Assembly (NCBI RefSeq): GCF_008974285.1
Contig: NZ_BKZV01000005.1
Span: 62,001 to 126,000, forward strand
Direction: 5' to 3'
From: Thermogemmatispora aurantia
GTDB lineage: Bacteria; Chloroflexota; Ktedonobacteria; Ktedonobacterales; Ktedonobacteraceae
DNA length: 64,000 nt
Shown one piece after another: positions 61,804 through 64,000 of the stretch. Numbering within the stretch: position 1 is the stretch's first letter; every line of letters begins with the position of its first letter. A model generated the notes under the pieces. The model was not told where the DNA came from, did not search any database, and was given only the letters and a program-made list of their open reading frames with translations. Position numbers and translations under genes: made by a program.

Positions 61804-64000
61804 GTGACAAGAGAACATTCGCAGCCAGAGAAGAGCGACGTTGATGTGTCCGTCGCAAAGGAAGCATTTGCCTCCGAAGACGCAGCAACTCCTGCTTCTC
61901 TAGAGCCTACTGCGCCCCCCGGGGCGCAGCTGCCGGAGGGTACCGTGGAAGGGCAGAAACAACCACCTGCGCGGGAGAGTGCGGACGCGGCCCCTGGCTA
62001 TGAGCTTCCGTCTCAGACGGGGGCTTCCTCCCAACACATCCAGGAAAGCGTCACTGCCTACTCACCCGCTGAACCCCTTTCCGCCTTTTCCACTCCCTCT
62101 ACACCACCTGCACAGGAGGCCTTTGCGACGCGGGATGAGGAGCCTTCCCCGCTCATGGAGGGCTTTCTGCCGTTCAGCGAGGGGAATGTTCGCCCCTTCA
62201 GTGAGTTCATTGAGGAGTTCCGTCAGGCTGAAGAAGCTCGCCAGGCCGCTACCTTCGAAGCGGTGCACGAGGCTCTGGATGCCCTCAGTACCTTGAATAC
62301 CCTGGGCAATCTGACTGCGCCTGCTGAAGATGAGAGCAGTTCCTCTGCTACGTCGTCGGCCTCTGGACTGCTCTCGCCACTCCCTACGGTGGCCATCCCC
62401 GGGCGCCTCTCCTTCGTGGAGAGCGGCAGCATGACGACCAGCTCGCCTGCGGCTGGTGAGACGGAGGCTGAGTCGCTGGCGCCGGCCCCTTCCCCTTCCA
62501 CCGAGGCCGCCCCAGGGGCAGAAGGCAGCGCTGCGCAGGAGCAGCCTGAGCCGGCCTCTCCTGCCGCCGAAGAGCGCTCGGCGAAGGCTGGGGAGGGCCC
62601 ACAGTCAGCGGCCCAAACATCCCAGACTTCTCAGACCCCACCGGCACCTGAGAAGCCAGCGGAACGCCCGCCCTCGCCGCTGCTGCGCCCGGCTACGCGC
62701 ATTCGTTTACCCCGCTATGGGCGCCTGCGCGAGCCGTTTGTCGAGGAGCGCCTCCCCTCCGAGAGCGAGAAAAGCACTGAGGAAGAGAGCCAGCCTGCCG
62801 CTGCCGCCAGTACTCAGGCTGGCGGCGAGCCTGCCTCTGCCAGCCCGGGGGCAGGCGAGAGTGGCAGCACTGAGACCACGACACCAGCCAGCGAGGAGGG
62901 ACAGGTTACCCGCCCCGCACGTCGCTATCGCTTCGATCGCCCAGCAACAGCGGTCAATAGCGCTATGTTCCTGGTGAATTCATCTCAGCAGTCGACGCCA
63001 CCTGAACAGCAGCGCGAGACGGGAGAGAAGCTCGCTGCTTCTGGCACCTCTGCCGTCCAGGAGGAGCGCCGGCCCGAGATTGAGCAGCCCCCGGTGGTTG
63101 CCGCTTCCAACCAGCCCCCCGAAGAGGCTTATCCTCCCTCGTCTCGTGAGATGCTGAACGAGCAGACGGTCGAGGAGCAGCGGGAAAAACAGCAAAACAA
63201 GGATAACAGGCAACAAGAGAAAGAAAAGGAACAGGAGCAGCCGGCTGCCCCTGTGGCATTGCCAGCGCAGCCGACGGCCAACGGCGCCAGGCCGGCGGCT
63301 CAGGAGACCCAGGTTCCTGCCCCTGAAGATCTGCCTCCCCTGGAGTACTCTGAGATTCAGGCGGCCACCTCACGCCGGCGCCGCCGCCGTCGTTCCAAGT
63401 CGGCGGCAGCCGCCTCCGCGCCCGCGCCCGCCAGCGAGCCGACGCCACCCCCGATCGCTCCGCCGCCTACGCCGGTCTCTCCGGTCACTGTGCCGCCCGT
63501 GACCCAGCCGGCGTCGGTATCGATCTCGCAGCCGACAGCTCCTGCCGGACTCTACCATATTATCTCCGGCACTACTATGAACCAGATGAATCTGGGCAAC
63601 GAGTTCGGAGGTCCTTTCATGGCGCCAGAACCTTCGCCCGCACGCGGCAGCGTGGCTGTGCGCGAAGCTGGTGTGCGCCCCTCACGCTCCGATGTGCAGC
63701 GGAACAATGTAGTCTATCCGAATAATCGCGGGAATGACCCGATGGCTCAGTTCGCCAATACGGTCGTGCAAGCTATCCAGTCGCAAACTGACCGCATTGT
63801 GGCCGAACTGCGCCGCACTCATCAGTCGCCGACCAATGTGTCGGTCTCGATCCCCCCTCCGCCTTCGACGGAGCGGGTGGGAGTCTTCGTCGATGTGGCC
63901 AACCTGCTCTACTCTGCGCGTACGCTGCGGCTGACTATTGACTTTGGCAAGCTGCTCGACTTCCTGCGCGGCAACCGCCGCCTGGTGCGGGCCCATGCCT
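61804..64000 (+). CDS. Large NYN (LabA-like) domain protein, 3' end outside window
   Basis: Open frame of at least 732 codons running off the window. GTG 61804 with GGAG 8 nt upstream; the frame is open somewhat further. The first about 690 residues are disordered: Pro/Ala/Ser/Glu/Gln-rich, with short Arg-rich patches (RIRLPRYGRLRE about 300, RPARRYRFDRP about 375, RRRRRRRSK about 525) that may bind nucleic acid. From about residue 694 a NYN domain begins: VGVFVDVANLLYSARTLRLTIDFGKLLDFLRG, with the first catalytic Asp in FVDVANL. NYN proteins are PIN-like RNases. The long acidic/basic tail in front is unusual. Confidence 0.75.
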   Translation, partial: MTREHSQPEKSDVDVSVAKEAFASEDAATPASLEPTAPPGAQLPEGTVEGQKQPPARESADAAPGYELPSQTGASSQHIQESVTAYSPAEPLSAFSTPSTPPAQEAFATRDEEPSPLMEGFLPFSEGNVRPFSEFIEEFRQAEEARQAATFEAVHEALDALSTLNTLGNLTAPAEDESSSSATSSASGLLSPLPTVAIPGRLSFVESGSMTTSSPAAGETEAESLAPAPSPSTEAAPGAEGSAAQEQPEPASPAAEERSAKAGEGPQSAAQTSQTSQTPPAPEKPAERPPSPLLRPATRIRLPRYGRLREPFVEERLPSESEKSTEEESQPAAAASTQAGGEPASASPGAGESGSTETTTPASEEGQVTRPARRYRFDRPATAVNSAMFLVNSSQQSTPPEQQRETGEKLAASGTSAVQEERRPEIEQPPVVAASNQPPEEAYPPSSREMLNEQTVEEQREKQQNKDNRQQEKEKEQEQPAAPVALPAQPTANGARPAAQETQVPAPEDLPPLEYSEIQAATSRRRRRRRSKSAAAASAPAPASEPTPPPIAPPPTPVSPVTVPPVTQPASVSISQPTAPAGLYHIISGTTMNQMNLGNEFGGPFMAPEPSPARGSVAVREAGVRPSRSDVQRNNVVYPNNRGNDPMAQFANTVVQAIQSQTDRIVAELRRTHQSPTNVSVSIPPPPSTERVGVFVDVANLLYSARTLRLTIDFGKLLDFLRGNRRLVRAHA

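Overview
The window looks like chromosomal DNA of a GC-rich member of the Chloroflexota, probably class Ktedonobacteria (Thermogemmatispora/Ktedonobacter-like). This rests on the gene mix: two eukaryotic-type Ser/Thr kinases with transmembrane C-termini, PrsW, a GH133-type debranching enzyme and actinobacteria-like PIM-type glycolipid genes. Codon use is GC-rich throughout, and there is no sign of a phage or plasmid. The taxonomic call is inference.

Left part (1-33.9 kb): mostly housekeeping genes on both strands. In order they are a PrsW-type protease (cut by the window edge), a Ser/Thr kinase, recX, panD, small uncharacterised genes, fumC, a gap-pgk-tpiA operon, an aminotransferase, an SDR oxidoreductase, hutI-hutH, a small gene coupled to a rhodanese, fabI, a membrane trypsin-like protease with a zinc ribbon, a small Cys4 protein, def, tilS-hpt, a two-gene AAA ATPase/putative nuclease module, gpsA and dnaG-rpoD.

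Centre (33.96-35.65 kb): 1.7 kb without a gene, holding 15 perfect DnaA boxes (TTATCCACA) and many near-matches, arranged in long direct repeats plus a large hairpin. Five ParB-type parS sites (core GTTTCACGTGAAAC, one degenerate) lie at 12.4, 15.76, 15.80, 17.6 and 42.1 kb, on both sides of it. Together these mark it as a candidate chromosomal origin lying next to dnaG-rpoD rather than dnaA.

Right part (35.7-64 kb), mostly + strand: a glycogen-debranching enzyme, an amino-acid ABC transporter (lipoprotein, permease, ATPase), a PyrK-like flavoprotein, an HD-GYP protein, an SbcD/SbcC (YhaO/YhaN-like) pair whose ATPase has a transmembrane hairpin inside its coiled coil, miaA, a second Ser/Thr kinase, and a wall-hydrolase-like protein. 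Next comes a tRNA-Lys(CUU) gene interrupted in its anticodon arm by an ORF-less group II intron. A glycolipid cluster follows (ArsR-like regulator, two LpxL/PatA-like acyltransferases, PHP protein, PimA-like glycosyltransferase, CDP-alcohol phosphatidyltransferase), then an NYN-domain protein cut by the window end.

The most unusual items are the intron-split tRNA-Lys, the DnaA-box/parS landscape, and the AAA ATPase plus PD-(D/E)XK-like gene pair.
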